From positions 24,980 to 88,979 of the forward strand of contig WPIO01000323.1 of assembly GCA_009760855.2 (NCBI GenBank): 64,000 nucleotides of DNA, given 5' to 3'. The notes below the pieces were generated by a model that saw only the letters and a program-made list of their open reading frames with translations, was not told the DNA's origin and did no database searches. How positions within the stretch are numbered: the first letter of the stretch is position 1; each line of letters starts with the position of its first letter. Source of the DNA: Cristatella mucedo (taxonomy: Eukaryota > Bryozoa > Phylactolaemata > Cristatellidae). A program made the position numbers and the translations under genes. Shown here one piece after another: positions 11,341 to 22,080 of the stretch.

Positions 11341-12194
11341 TTATTTATTAACGGATACAAGGAACCTAATTGCGCCGAACTTATACCGGGCCGCGGTTAG
11401 GCCTACGAAATGCACGCCTTCTTTCTGCCTAATTTTAAATTTATAAAACTTTAACAGACATCCGTGATATGCCTAAATACTCTTAACAGACGGCAGCTTT
11501 CGATGCACTACTTACTACCCTGGTTGGCGGGCTGCCATTTCTAGACCAGTAGCGCTCCGGCTGTGCCTATTGCTAGGATGCTAGCTACAGCCAAGAGATT
11601 TGTGCAAAGCATTTATAGAAAGAACATTAAAGTGATTAAACCGTAAACGATTTGTCGATCTTCATACTGAAAACTTTTAGCAGTGAGCCAGCTTCCCGCG
11701 CCCAGAGAAAAAAGTATCAGCCAACTTTGGCCTTCGTTGTCTACGTCACGGCTGGCATTGTTTTCTAACAAAAGCCAGCGTATGCTAGTGATTCCAAACC
11801 CACAGAGGTGACCGAGTACCCGTTAGATGATATCGCGAGCCCAGCACCCGATTTAAAGCTGCTTTACTTAACATGATCAACTAATTATTCCCCAAAGCGG
11901 TTTCTAAATATCCTGTCAACTTTTCCGGCCTACCGCTTGAAGTCCCTCAAGGACACAAGCTAATCCAGGGCTCCCGATTTGCAGCCATCTTACTGAGACG
12001 CTGGTTCAAGAAAAACAAAGCTACATTTGACTTGGTGCTGTATATCAAGGCCCAGCTATGTGTCCTCTAGGTCAGTTTGTAGCTGAGACACACACGCTAC
12101 CAACAATGGCCACCGCTCTGTTGGAGCTGGGCCGCCACTAAAGTTTCATGATTGGCTAGGCTTAAACAATGGTCCATTTGTAACCGTGCAGAAG
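11341..12194. other. Unassigned sequence
   Basis: No repeat partner or gene recognised. Confidence 0.4.
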
Positions 12195-13125
12195 CTCGTC
12201 CCCCGTACTCTAGCGGTGGATGGTGTAATGAGGCGCTGCAGCGTGGTTAAAACCAAAACAGCTTCAACAGGGTGCTGAAAGCAACAGTTTATTGTGGCCC
12301 TCTTAATAATGGTTACGCCCCGGCGAAAGTGCTTTACGCGGCGCGCATCAGACAGACGAAGAGACCTGCGTTAGAACTCCCGAAGCCCGACTACAATAGG
12401 CTACAACCAGCTAAGCGCCATCGTCGCTAACGATGGTCATGACTCTGAAGGCGGACCGCTACAGAACACCAAGATAAGAGCAGCTGACTGAGTATCCAAT
12501 AGAGCACAACCGCCAGTCCAAATTGCACTTAGGTGTTCGTCGCCGTATGTTCGACTCTCGTGCTCTTGAGACGTAGTCTCGCATCAACTACCGAAGTTGC
12601 AGCCCCGAGCTCTCTTAGTCGTCTCGTTTATACTCTCTCTGTCTCTCTGTCTCTCTCTCTCTGTCTCTGTCTCTCTCTGTCTCTCTCTGTCTCTCTCTGT
12701 CTCTCTCTGTCTCTCTCTCTCTGTCTCTCTGTCTCTCTCTTTGTCTGTCTGTCTCTCTCTGTCTCTGTACTCTTGACGTTAAGCGGAGCTGCTACTTTGT
12801 CGGATCCCTGCTCTCGGGTCCGTCCTTCGGCCTATTCCCTTCCGCCTGTAATTTATTAGATGGCTCCTGCGCCGTATGGCCATCCTTTCGCTCTTCGTCT
12901 ACTGTAGTACAGTAGTGGGTCCGAGTGCTCTTTGTCTGACGAAAGCTCCATTCTAACCTGAGCGGATCTCGCGGTCAGACTGACACATCGCTCCGCTCCC
13001 GCTTAACTAATGTGTCCCTCTACCCAATTCTACTTGGCTAGTCCGCACGCTACGGGTTGCTGTAGGTGCCTTAGTAAGACCCAATAAGGCAAGTATATAC
13101 AGCTGGTATCTCGGCTAACCTGACA
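12195..13125 (+). repeat. R1 interspersed repeat, copy 2 (plus orientation, with expanded microsatellite)
   Basis: The reverse complement of R1 copies 1 and 3 aligns here: GCGTGGTTAAAACC near 12,242, ATGGTTACGCCCCGG near 12,307, CATCGTCGCTAACGATGG near 12,419, a tRNA-like stretch (CTGACTGAGTATCCAATAGA, about 12,484) with B-box ATGTTCGACTCTC at about 12,547, then TTGCAGCCCCGAGCTCTC, the expanded CT/GT microsatellite, CATTCTAACCTGAGCG at about 12,950 and AGGTTAGCC-complement near 13,115. The tRNA-like box order implies that plus is the sense orientation of R1. Confidence 0.8.
12630..12770. repeat. (CTCTGT)n / (CT)n compound microsatellite
   Basis: About 140 bp of CTCTCTGTCT-type repeats inside R1 copy 2. 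The other R1 copies carry only short GAGAGAGAATAAAAGG (about 4360) or GAGAGCGAATAAAAGG (about 22,815) at the equivalent place on the opposite strand. The microsatellite therefore grew from a short seed within the repeat. Confidence 0.95.
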
Positions 13126-13487
13126 GCTGCACCATTGCACTTTATCTGCAATGAATTCCAGCTCATGCGAAATCAACCACTTGTAGTAGCTGGTGCTATA
13201 AATACCATGCACGCCCTTGAATTGCACTGAACAATAAGATACTGAACTAAATCGGTCGTAATGTTCAAAGCCTTTGCTTCAGCTGAGTCGTTGGTATGGC
13301 CCCTCTTCAACATCGCTTCGTGGAGCCTTTGAGTATGCCATTCCTTAAAGAATACCATTTAGCCCACCCAGCTACAATAATGAAGTGGAGATTTAGCAGC
13401 TGCTCCTTAAATAGACCATCAACCATACTTCCTTTAACCAAAGAACTTTGCAGTAGCACTGCTGTATGATGCCAATCGAACTAAGTC
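13126..13487. other. Unassigned sequence
   Basis: No gene or repeat recognised between R1 copy 2 and the LINE-B-type tail. Confidence 0.4.
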
Positions 13488-13565
13488 AGATGTAAAGCGC
13501 CTAGAGAGAGATTGGGTTCTCTGAGGGCGCTTTATCAAGTTAATTATTTTTATTATTATTATTAA
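13488..13565 (+). mobile_element. LINE-B/SINE-D-type 3' tail
   Basis: GTAAAGCGCCTAGAGAGAG ... TTCTCTGAGGGCGCTTTATC followed by an ATT-rich tail. This is the terminal hairpin and (ATT)n of LINE-B. The upstream part could not be aligned, so it may belong to a short LINE-B or to a SINE using the same tail. Confidence 0.75.
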
Positions 13566-13789
13566 GTCGAAACCGATTCCAGTGCAAAGCTTTCTCATCT
13601 GGCTTTATGCGATTGCGACTTTGCCGATGCGTGAGAACAGCAGCCTCATGATGATAACTGCAATTGAGTCGTAAAAGACGGCGCAAAAGAACTGATACAA
13701 ATATAGTCTCGAATGACATTCAGTGCCAGATTAAAGAATATGTGTGTGCACTTGTGTAGTCACTTCACTAACTTACCCCGTCAAAATCA

Positions 13790-13960
13790 CTCGAATCTCT
13801 GCTGCTTAACGGGCAGTTTCGCAAGTTGCAATAGTACACCACTTCTAGGCAACTTACACTCGCCTCCCAATCAAGCAGTGTACTATTGACTTCAAGGTTC
13901 GGTTACTCACTTTTAGGTCCCTTCGCTCTATGGCTAAAGCAGTGCGAGTCCTCGGTGCTT
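13790..13960 (+). mobile_element. LINE-B fragment (RT C-terminal coding remnant)
   Basis: Matches the stretch of LINE-B that begins at ctgcactggctaccagtcaa in the 46.8 kb copy: here CTCGCCTCCCAATCAAGC, then TTCAAGGTTCGGTTACTCAC, then TTTTAGGTCCCTTCGC. The equivalent segment of the same element also starts fragments at 36.74 and 37.20 kb. Confidence 0.6.
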
Positions 13961-14474
13961 CAGAAGTTGATCTGAGCTGTAATTAGGAATTTAGCCCTTA
14001 AGCGCTTGAGCTATGGACCTTGCGTTTGGTAGTTAAAAGCTGCACTAGGAGCCGAACGAAAGTTATTGAATGCCAAGTGGTTTCTTAAATCCTGCCCTCC
14101 TCCGTCATTATTGCTTATAATTCTATACGCCACCAACATGGACACGTCATGTTAAGGTGTGACGACTTTTGTTTTGCTAGTGCGTTCAGTTACTACCGGC
14201 ATATCTGCATGCTTTAGCGATTCAGAAACACGTCACACTGCGCTCTTGGCTGCTCGCTGCGTAGCAGCCGATACAATGCACATACAACTCCTTTGCTGTG
14301 CTAAACGCTTAGAGTTTCACTGGTACACGTCATTTTCCAGCACAGAATAGCAGAATTGCTTGGACCTTATTCATAAAACACGCTTATAATACCGTTAAAT
14401 CAAATTGTGATGCAGGTACTTGGAGAATCACCAATTTACATGCTGTACCCGACGATTCTGTGTAGATGTCAGTA
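13961..14474. other. Unassigned sequence
   Basis: No gene or repeat recognised. Confidence 0.4.
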
Positions 14475-15572
14475 GGCATTACTTTGTAATGTAATGTAAT
14501 GTATCTCCGTCAGTAACTCCACAAAGTCATAAAGACCACGTGGGTATTACGCAGGAGAGTTTTGTATAGCGCACTCACAGCCTAAGCGGCTTTCGGTATG
14601 CATTCGGTAGCCAACAGACTTCGTCTCACGCAACAAAGAGAAAGTGGGAAACATAGCAGAGTTAGGAGAGCAGTTGAGGTAGTGAGTAGCATAGAAGTAG
14701 CAGTTCAGGACCGCTGAAAACGATGTGCCATAGTCGGAAGTTGGAGAGTAGTTTTCGTTGCTTAAGAATTGTGGAAGCGAATTCCACAGTCTAGGACCTG
14801 CAGAGCTAGAGCTTCTGTCGCCAACTGTCTTTAAGCAGAGGAATGAGACAGCTAATTTATGGTCCACACAGGACCTGAGGGCTCAAACAGGCTGAAACTG
14901 ATGCAGCAGTTCAGCTAGGTACGAAGGAGCCAAGCCGTGGCGGGCCTTGTGGGTCAGCGTAAGAACTTTGCTCTGTATCCTTTGCTCAACCGGAAACCAT
15001 CCTAGCTCTTCCAGCAAAGGTGACACGTGCTCAAACCGCTGGGACTTGAAGACCAGCCTTGCAGCTATATTCATAGTCCGCTGTAGTGGCATAATAGCTT
15101 TCTTTGGCAGCCCAGCCAAAAGGAAATTACGATAATCAAGCCGAGACAGAACTAAAGAGCTAGTTAAATTTTTTACAAGCCACTGTGGGAGACAGCTTCT
15201 AATCTTGGATAGGGATCGGATGTGATGGCTAGCTGTAGAGGCAGTCTTCTGAATGAAGCTTTTGAAATTGAGGCAGCTGTCAAACACGACACCTAGATTA
15301 CGAGCACGTGGTCAAGGTCGCACAATAGCACCAGCTATTAGAACAGAAAAGCCTTTTAATCCAGCCACACGCTTAGGGTGTCCTATGAGCAGCAGTTTGG
15401 TTTTATCGTCATTTAATTTTAGGAAGTTTTCCGAGAATCCAGGATCGAATATCGGCAAGGCAAGCATTCAGTTTTTCAGTTGCTGCAGCAGATTCCGACG
15501 GTTTAAATGACAAATACAACTGAGTATCGTCAGCATAGAAGTGATATCCTATTCCATGGGCGTTAATCACTT
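14475..15572 (-). mobile_element. LINE-A fragment 3 (best-preserved 3' half)
   Basis: Minus-strand L2/CR1-like LINE. The left end is the element's 3' terminus: GTAATGTAATGTAATGTATC, i.e. three ACATT-type tail units in sense orientation. The right end near 15,572 cuts inside the RT domain just upstream of the YADD box, the usual 5' truncation of target-primed reverse transcription. Confidence 0.9.
14547..15572 (-). pseudogene. LINE-A ORF2-like RT C-terminal half, broken
   Basis: From the 5' end it reads [20 protein letters not shown] with the YADD codons at 15,526-15,537, then decayed family sequence with a frameshift between 15,409 and 15,290. It then continues in one frame: FDSCLNFKSFIQKTASTA, IRSLSKIRSCLPQWLVKN, LVLSRLDYRNFLLAGLPKKA, MNIAARLVFKSQRFEHVSP and LGWFPVEQRIQ. 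One in-frame TGA at 14,883-14,885 (probably from CGA) separates this from the C-terminal part with SSSSAGPRLWNSLPQ, the conserved tail motif of L2/CR1-type ORF2 proteins. The endonuclease and first RT boxes are absent. It would have reverse-transcribed LINE-A RNA at the target site; it cannot now. Confidence 0.85.
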
Positions 15573-17224
15573 TGATGGTAATCAGCCATCTGATTGTTTC
15601 GCTTTTTAATTGCAAGCCCTTGACATATGCCATTGAAGAATTTATGGCAGCTAACGACCTTTCAGGCTGTCAAGACAGCAAGTGGTGGTGGTCTTACATA
15701 AAAAAGGTGGCTGCCGCAACTTTCTACTGCGTGTCACCCTTGTGTCACTGCTGAGCTGCCCATTTCCTTCTAATCAACTGCAAATTTGACAGCAGCTGCT
15801 ACACTGATTACTGCATGTCTTTGTATTGCCACAATTAGCACTTCTGGCTAATTTAATCGATCCAATTCCACTCAAACGCACAAATATATTACAATTACGG
15901 GAGGGCTTTCAAAGAGAACGAATGAGCTCAATCGACCAATCAGTGTTACCTGCTTCACGAGCACTGCCGCTTTGGTAAGCTTGATTTTTTTAGTAAGTTA
16001 CCTGAAACCTGACTGATTTTGGCATAAGTAACGCTATTTTATAAATGTGGAAACATAGAAATGAGTACAATTTACGGAGACTACCTTGCATACCTGATAA
16101 TCTGTCCATAAGTCGCCGATTAGTTACTCTACACTGTAACATCGACATCGCTGTGGTTAAAATCTGGTACTTACAAGGGCACTATGTAGAAGAAAATATG
16201 CTTGGATTTGCCTTGTATTCCTTACTACACTACGATTTTCCGCTCGCATGGCCATCAGCCACTACCTTGATGTCAAAAAGCTCTATAATAGGAAAGATGT
16301 ATCAATAATCTCTTTACGAGCGCGGAGCGTCTTTTGTAGTTACAGACAATAAAGAGTGTTTTTCAGCCATGCTTCAAAGTCGCTTAGCCATAGTTTAGCA
16401 AAAAGGCATCACGATGGCCATATTCAAAACTGATGTCTCGCCTGTTAGTCCTTGGCTATCTTATCAGTTTCTTAACGCTGGCGTAGTAGAAAAGAATCAA
16501 GCCAAGGCAAAGACTTAGTAGGACTATGTCAATCCAAATGAAGCTCATAAAGTGGGATATTCTTTCCTATGCAGATTTCGGCCTCGGTCGTATGATTGAG
16601 AGCCTCAGTTTTGAATTTCCATGCTTCGGAGGTTTAGTACTCAAACTAGCCCAGCAACAAAGAATGGTAAGAATAGGGTGGCGATTATGCAAGCTTCTAA
16701 CTGCGCTTTGGTAAGAACGTTTACATTTACGGCATCTTGTTAGTTTAAAGAGTGATTTATACATGAGCTACAGCACTCAGTGCAGTAATAGGCAATTAAA
16801 CCTGCGTCTCAGTTTTTGGGGCATTATACAGGATATACTATTAACCCTAATCGGTCGTATTTAGAGCTCTATCTACTCGTATTCGAGCTCTTCAAGGGAA
16901 TATATAAGCAAGGGCCGATGTCTTGCCTACAGCTTGGCCTTCAGTTTGGACGCCAATGCAAAGGCAGAAAAGTAAAGTTTTCGGGACAGAATGCAGTGGC
17001 AAACCTAAAGACACTACAGGCTTTGGTTAGAAGGACCTCTGACTCACATATAGTGAAAATCCTGTGCAGGCAAGCAGGCACTGCACTCAATAGCAAATCA
17101 TTTCACTTGTGCTAATAGTGAAAAGACCGTGACAGATGCGTCTTGAGCCGGGAAGTAAATAAATAGACCAAATATAGTGAATTTGAGTAAAGTCATAAGA
17201 GAAATTGATCTATATTTTGACACT
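15573..17224. other. Unassigned sequence
   Basis: No gene or known repeat recognised. Frames of 60-99 codons occur on both strands without recognisable motifs. Confidence 0.4.
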
Positions 17225-17315
17225 TCACATGCGCAACGGCTTGAACTCACGACCACGGTGGTCCATAACACTCGTATTGACTTTGGTTTGAGGCGAGTAC
17301 CTTAACCACTGGGAA
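17225..17315 (-). mobile_element. tRNA-derived SINE head (SINE-D-like)
   Basis: On the minus strand, CAGTGGTTAAGGTACTCGCC (A-box region) is followed about 50 bp later by GGTCGTGAGTTCAAGCCG (B-box). The spacing and both boxes fit a tRNA-derived promoter. No SINE-D 3' hairpin is recognisable downstream, so it is a head fragment or a different family. Confidence 0.6.
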
Positions 17316-17479
17316 AAATAAGCCAAGTTCATTGCTGTTGGTAGTGGAAGCTGAAAGACAGTTTCAGACCATTAGTGCTTACAAAGGACCGATGTCCCGC
17401 TGATGAAAAGATTTCAATTAGCGTGAAGGATAGTGATATGACTTCAAGCTGACGAGCAAAAGGCAAGAGTGCACACTAG
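17316..17479. other. Unassigned sequence
   Basis: Short spacer between the SINE head and LINE-A fragment 4; nothing recognised. Confidence 0.4.
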
Positions 17480-17862
17480 CGAAATGTAATGTAATGTATC
17501 TCCGTCTGTAACTCCACAAAGTCAGAAAGACAATGTGGGTGCTACGCAGGAGAGTTTTGTGTAGCGCACTCACGGCCTAAGCGGCTTTCGGTACGCATTC
17601 GGTAGCCAACGACTTCGTCTCACGTAACAAAGAGCAAGTGGGAAGCATAGCAGAGTCATGAGAGCAGTTGAGGTGGTGAGGAGCGTGGAAGTATCAGCTC
17701 AGGACCGCAGAAAAGGATTAGCCATAGTCGGCAGTAGGTGAGTAGTTGTCGTTGCGTAAGAATTGTGGGTGCGAGTTTCACAGCCTAGGACCTGTAGAGC
17801 TAAAGCTTCTGTCGCCAACGGTCTTTAAGCGGAGGAATGGAGCAGCTAATTTACTGTCCAAG
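17480..17862 (-). mobile_element. LINE-A fragment 4 (3' end only)
   Basis: AATGTAATGTAATGTATCTC marks the 3' terminus with its tail, followed by the same 380 bp seen at 14,485-14,860 (AGCGCACTCACGGCCTAAGC, then TCGGTAGCCAACGACTTCG). It stops abruptly at about 17,862 within the C-terminal coding part. Confidence 0.88.
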
Positions 17863-18985
17863 CGAGGAGATCGGATATGGACATGTGATTAGTCGGCGGG
17901 CCTGAATATACACGTATGCTTACCTGCCTGCATGCTCGCTGCTGTAGCCACTATTTTATCTGCACATCTTACGAGTACTAAGTTGGCCTCTCTTACATAT
18001 CTCTAGTTAACTGTGACGTTACATGGCTCTATGGTTCTATCATGATTTGTGTAAGGTAGTCGCACCAGATGTGGTGAATGATACACACTGCAAGCCTCAT
18101 ATCAAGCAGAAAATTAGTGCTCGCTGTCCTCTGCCACTTGCAATACTTTCACTAGGAAGCATACCATGTGCGTCATTTATAGCTTTGTCGTGTCCCAGTG
18201 AACAATTATGATGCTGAAGACTAACGGCCAAGTGAAGCCGGCCCTGCAGGAAAGCGCGCCGAGATCGAGATATCGCTACTTCAGCTACATAGAAAGCGGT
18301 CCTTAATATCAAGAGCACCCTCCAAAATACTAGCCACTCTCGTAACTATAGATTTTCTAACGAAAACCCGTCTACGCAATGTGCCTTTGTCTTGCACAAT
18401 TTTTAAATCACGCTCATCGTGCGTTTGCCGGTTTGACGTGACCAAAATTTATTGCCTGAAGTTGGAATCCACTAGTATAATCGGCGAAATTTAACGTAGT
18501 AACGTTAAATGGTGCAAACTTTCTGCACTTAGAGATGATAGAAAAGTTTTGAAATAGACCGCATAGGTAGAGCTGTTCTTGAAACGAGGACTAGATCATA
18601 GCTCTCCGTACGTAGAATAGTAGATAGTTTACAAGTGTGAGACTCCAAAGTGGTAAATGTTTGCAAATCTACGCGAACGCTACGCCGAGCCCGAAGTCAT
18701 CCTTGCTTCATTCAGCTATTGAAAAATGTGGTCCTGGCATTCACGCAAATTGTCTGTGCTGATTTTTTTAAAATTATATTAGGATTTCTTGGTCCTGATA
18801 CTAACGTAACTTTTACCGTAACCGTACATGCCATAACGTTTAGACTGCACCACACAAGCTTAAAAAGCCGTATTAAAGACCATTCGTGAAACCTAGTAGG
18901 ACTACAAGTAAATAAAACTAGCACTATCAAAGACGACACAGAACGGCTAATAGCACAGACTAAAGACAACAAACTGTATCGGCCT
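17863..18985. other. Unassigned sequence
   Basis: No gene or repeat recognised. A 113-codon minus-strand frame at 18,712-19,053 is hydrophobic in places but has no known motif and overlaps a possible SINE. Confidence 0.4.
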
Positions 18986-19110
18986 CTTAGCCCTGTGATT
19001 AAGGTGCTCAAACCTACGACTGAACTCATAAGTAGGAGTCCTGCCCATTGCATTTATGTAGCGCCCGCTGGAAGTAGGAAGAATTTAAGGCCCTTCTGAT
19101 ACTTAATAAT
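18986..19110 (+). mobile_element. Possible degraded tRNA-derived SINE
   Basis: CTGTGATTAAGGTGCTC resembles a SINE A-box region, and GTAGGAGTCCTGCCC could be a worn B-box. GTAGCGCCCGCTGG downstream faintly recalls the SINE-D tail. Weak. Confidence 0.3.
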
Positions 19111-20943
19111 GAGGCTGCCGAGCCAGCTGGCGATTACCTTCAAGCTTACCCGTACAGCGCTTACAAATGTATCACAGTCAATGCAAGCTCTTGCATCTGA
19201 AACAAATGAGTGAGCAGTACAGATAAAAGGGTCGAATTACATCGCTGAAGGAGTGCAAGAACCTTTCTAAACGTAGAACATTGAGAATCGGATGCCAACG
19301 TTAGGAAAGAGAAGTTGCGCAGAGAGAACGCTGGCGTACAAAGCCAGGAGAATACACATTTTACAGCGCCCCCTGTTCGTCAAGCACCGCACAGCTTCAA
19401 GTTTAGAAAATCAATCAAATCTCCTCTAGACACTATATTTTCCTGAAATTTAAAAGGTTCGTTAACTGACTAGCTAAACTTCAATGGCACACAATCAAGC
19501 ATCGAATAGATTTACAAGATTCTTAGTTTGTCTTGCTCGTTACTCAACTCACTCTCACCAGCCTGCTTAACCTCGTAGCTCTCTGCTGTGTGGTGTGCGG
19601 TGTGCACTACCCAATCCCTTGCCTTTAACGCCAGCTTAAAGTCTTACAGTCTTACAACTATGATCTACCCAGCTATGGTAACGTGTGCCAAAGCCACTAA
19701 GCTGCAGTTTTACCTAGCGCATTTAATTTATTTCGGCATGCTGCGAAAATTTTCTTAAGGCTTCCCATGCCAACTGTTTGCTTAATTACGCGAATGCCTA
19801 AAATCTAGCAGAATGATGACAACTTATTTCTGAAAAAATCTGCACAAACTGGGTCTACAAGAGCCGGTAAGAGCAGAAGAAAACTTTACATTTCTTTGGC
19901 AAACAGGGCAGTTGATACCATATCATAAAAAAACTAAATTATCCAACATAATGGCGTGTCGAATAGGTCGTATAAACATTGGAAAACGACTCTGAAAAGG
20001 GCTAAATTTTTCGTATCAATTTTATTTTTCCAATTATAACTTTACAACAGATACTATAAAGAAACAGGCCCGAATGAGAGTGATTACAAACGTAGTTAGT
20101 TTGATAGCGACAGAAATTTTGCCTTCAAATAGTACGCTAAAAAGCAAATGAAAGATTTCCCAGTGACTCTGATCCAAGAACCATTGCGATCGTTAAAGCC
20201 TCGTCAGAAGGTTAGACTATGGCCTTGGTCACCTTGAGTGGCTCAAATGAATGCTACTGCTGCGATTCGCACGAAATTAGTTCACTTTAGGTTATTTTCA
20301 CAAATAATCTGCCGCTCGCTGCCGAGTTCAACGTTATGGGAGTCACAAATGCACTAATCATATGCGCCGCAAAGCGAGGGGTGGTATCCGTTGGAAGGAA
20401 GGATTGTCGTGCATGACGGTTCAGACACGATCAATATCTTTCTCGCCCTAGTCAGACAAAGCGGCTCTCTGCATGCTCTCGGAAAACGTACAGTCGTTGT
20501 CGCTCTTCTCTCAGTCAGGTAAGCTAGCGCCACAGCGGCTTCTTTGGTTATGTCAGCTGTGATATAGCTGTGGCATGTGATTTACATTCATTTTCGTGTA
20601 CAGCTTTCCGCAGTGAGATGCATGCTCGGTCGCACCAGTAAAGGCGAGTCCGTAGCAACCGTTTGAAAATAAAATTCATCATTACACATTGCTAGCACTG
20701 TTGGCTTGTGGTGCCGTGCAAAGTGCTATTAGTGCTGAGTCAGTGATTTGGTGGGATTGTTGTGCTCGTCGTTTGCAAGCTCGTGTTGACCGTCTGCTTT
20801 GTATGCACTATTAGAAGCTGAATGGTGTGGTAGTGTGAATCTGTCACGAAATTCATTTCTCACGAACAACTCCTGGAAATCAAGTGACTTAAGCTAGCGT
20901 GCTCTGTCTGAAAAGAGTTTTGAAGGAATTTAAGTACGAATTG
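19111..20943. other. Unassigned AT-rich sequence
   Basis: No gene, RNA gene or repeat recognised across this stretch; no frame exceeds about 60 codons. Confidence 0.45.
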
Positions 20944-21105
20944 AGTGGTAGGTAATACGGCTGCTTTCCACGACTTTGGTCCCGGGGTAATGAATTTGAA
21001 CCCTGCAGCGGCGAAACTTTATCGTTGCTGCAAGCAGTAGTGGTAGCCGTAAAGGCTCTTCTGTCGCTATAAACAAGAGGCTTTTAAATCAGCTAGTGTT
21101 TGGTT
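20944..21105 (+). mobile_element. SINE-B copy 2 (tRNA-derived)
   Basis: GAGTGGTAGGTAATACGGC (A-box region) and AATGAATTTGAACCCTGC (B-box) form a tRNA-like head. The body GTTGCTGCAAGCAG, TAGCCGTAAAGGCTCTTC and AAGAGGCTTTTAAATCAGC is shared with 42,783-42,944 and, in the opposite orientation, with 4509-4690 and 52,105-52,335. Confidence 0.8.
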
Positions 21106-22080
21106 TTTGCACGAAACTCTGCGATGCTGTGATCGCGAAACGCATACATGTGTGTATTACGATCGAGGGTCTTATTTTAATGCTCTCCCTGTCAAAGCAG
21201 CTTTCGGTGATAATGCACAACCCATAAAACGTTCACATATGCATCGAAGCTGCTTAGAAGCGCTGCCGAGTAAGAGCAGTCAAAAAAGTGAGCAGCATAA
21301 TGTGGTATCGTTGGACAGCTGTGGATGCCAAGCCGTTGTCTTCAGCTGTAGCGAAGAAAGTGCTGAGGAAATTTGTATGCTCCGATTTTCACATTCAAAA
21401 GAATGTCAGCTGTCAAAAACTGTCATTTAGCGAGAGAAATTGATAGATTGTTCGCCGACTACGGTCGGCTTGTTTGGGTCTCGGTGGGCCGGAATGGTTA
21501 TTAGATGATCTAATTGGCCATTGAGAGGGCCTGCATGTCGCGGAACATAACGCAAGATTCTCCGTGCCCGGGTAAGCTGAAACTGGCGACACAACTACCA
21601 TTGGTTTGACACAGCTCATTCCTAGCTAGCCATTTTGCAGACATTTTCCATTATTCGCTGTTCTTTTTACTCGACCCAAATTAAATTCCAATTGCTTAGT
21701 AAGGTATTTGTAAAATAATTGTAGTAGCAGCGCGTGATTCCATGGTCGTAACCATTTTGCCATTGAGGCAGACGTTCAGTATGCTGACTTGAAAAGATGC
21801 AAGCCAAGTAAAATAAAGTAGAAGCTAATAGTTACTGAGCGATTAGAGCAAAGAGTTGAACCAAAACTTTTATTTCAAGCATCAGAGAGCCGAGCCTCCT
21901 ACAGATAGATATTGGAATAGGAAGTACCAAACTTGTATTCACAATACAAAAATTGCATTTGAACTCATATTTCTTTATAAAAAAGTCTTTTATTAGTCGT
22001 GTGGTCAATATTTTAAGGATATTGCTTGATAGACTTCTAAGAGCGTGACAAAATCTGAAACTTTAGCAAGCTTACAAAGA
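21106..22080. other. Unassigned sequence
   Basis: No known gene. A 107-codon plus-strand frame (21,107-21,430) begins directly after SINE-B. It is cysteine- and serine-rich but matches nothing recognised, and its length is within chance expectation. Confidence 0.4.

Noticed and set aside
17225-17315. Candidate functional tRNA gene
   Set aside because: A- and B-box-like sequences are present but no complete cloverleaf or acceptor stem could be drawn; it fits a tRNA-derived SINE head.
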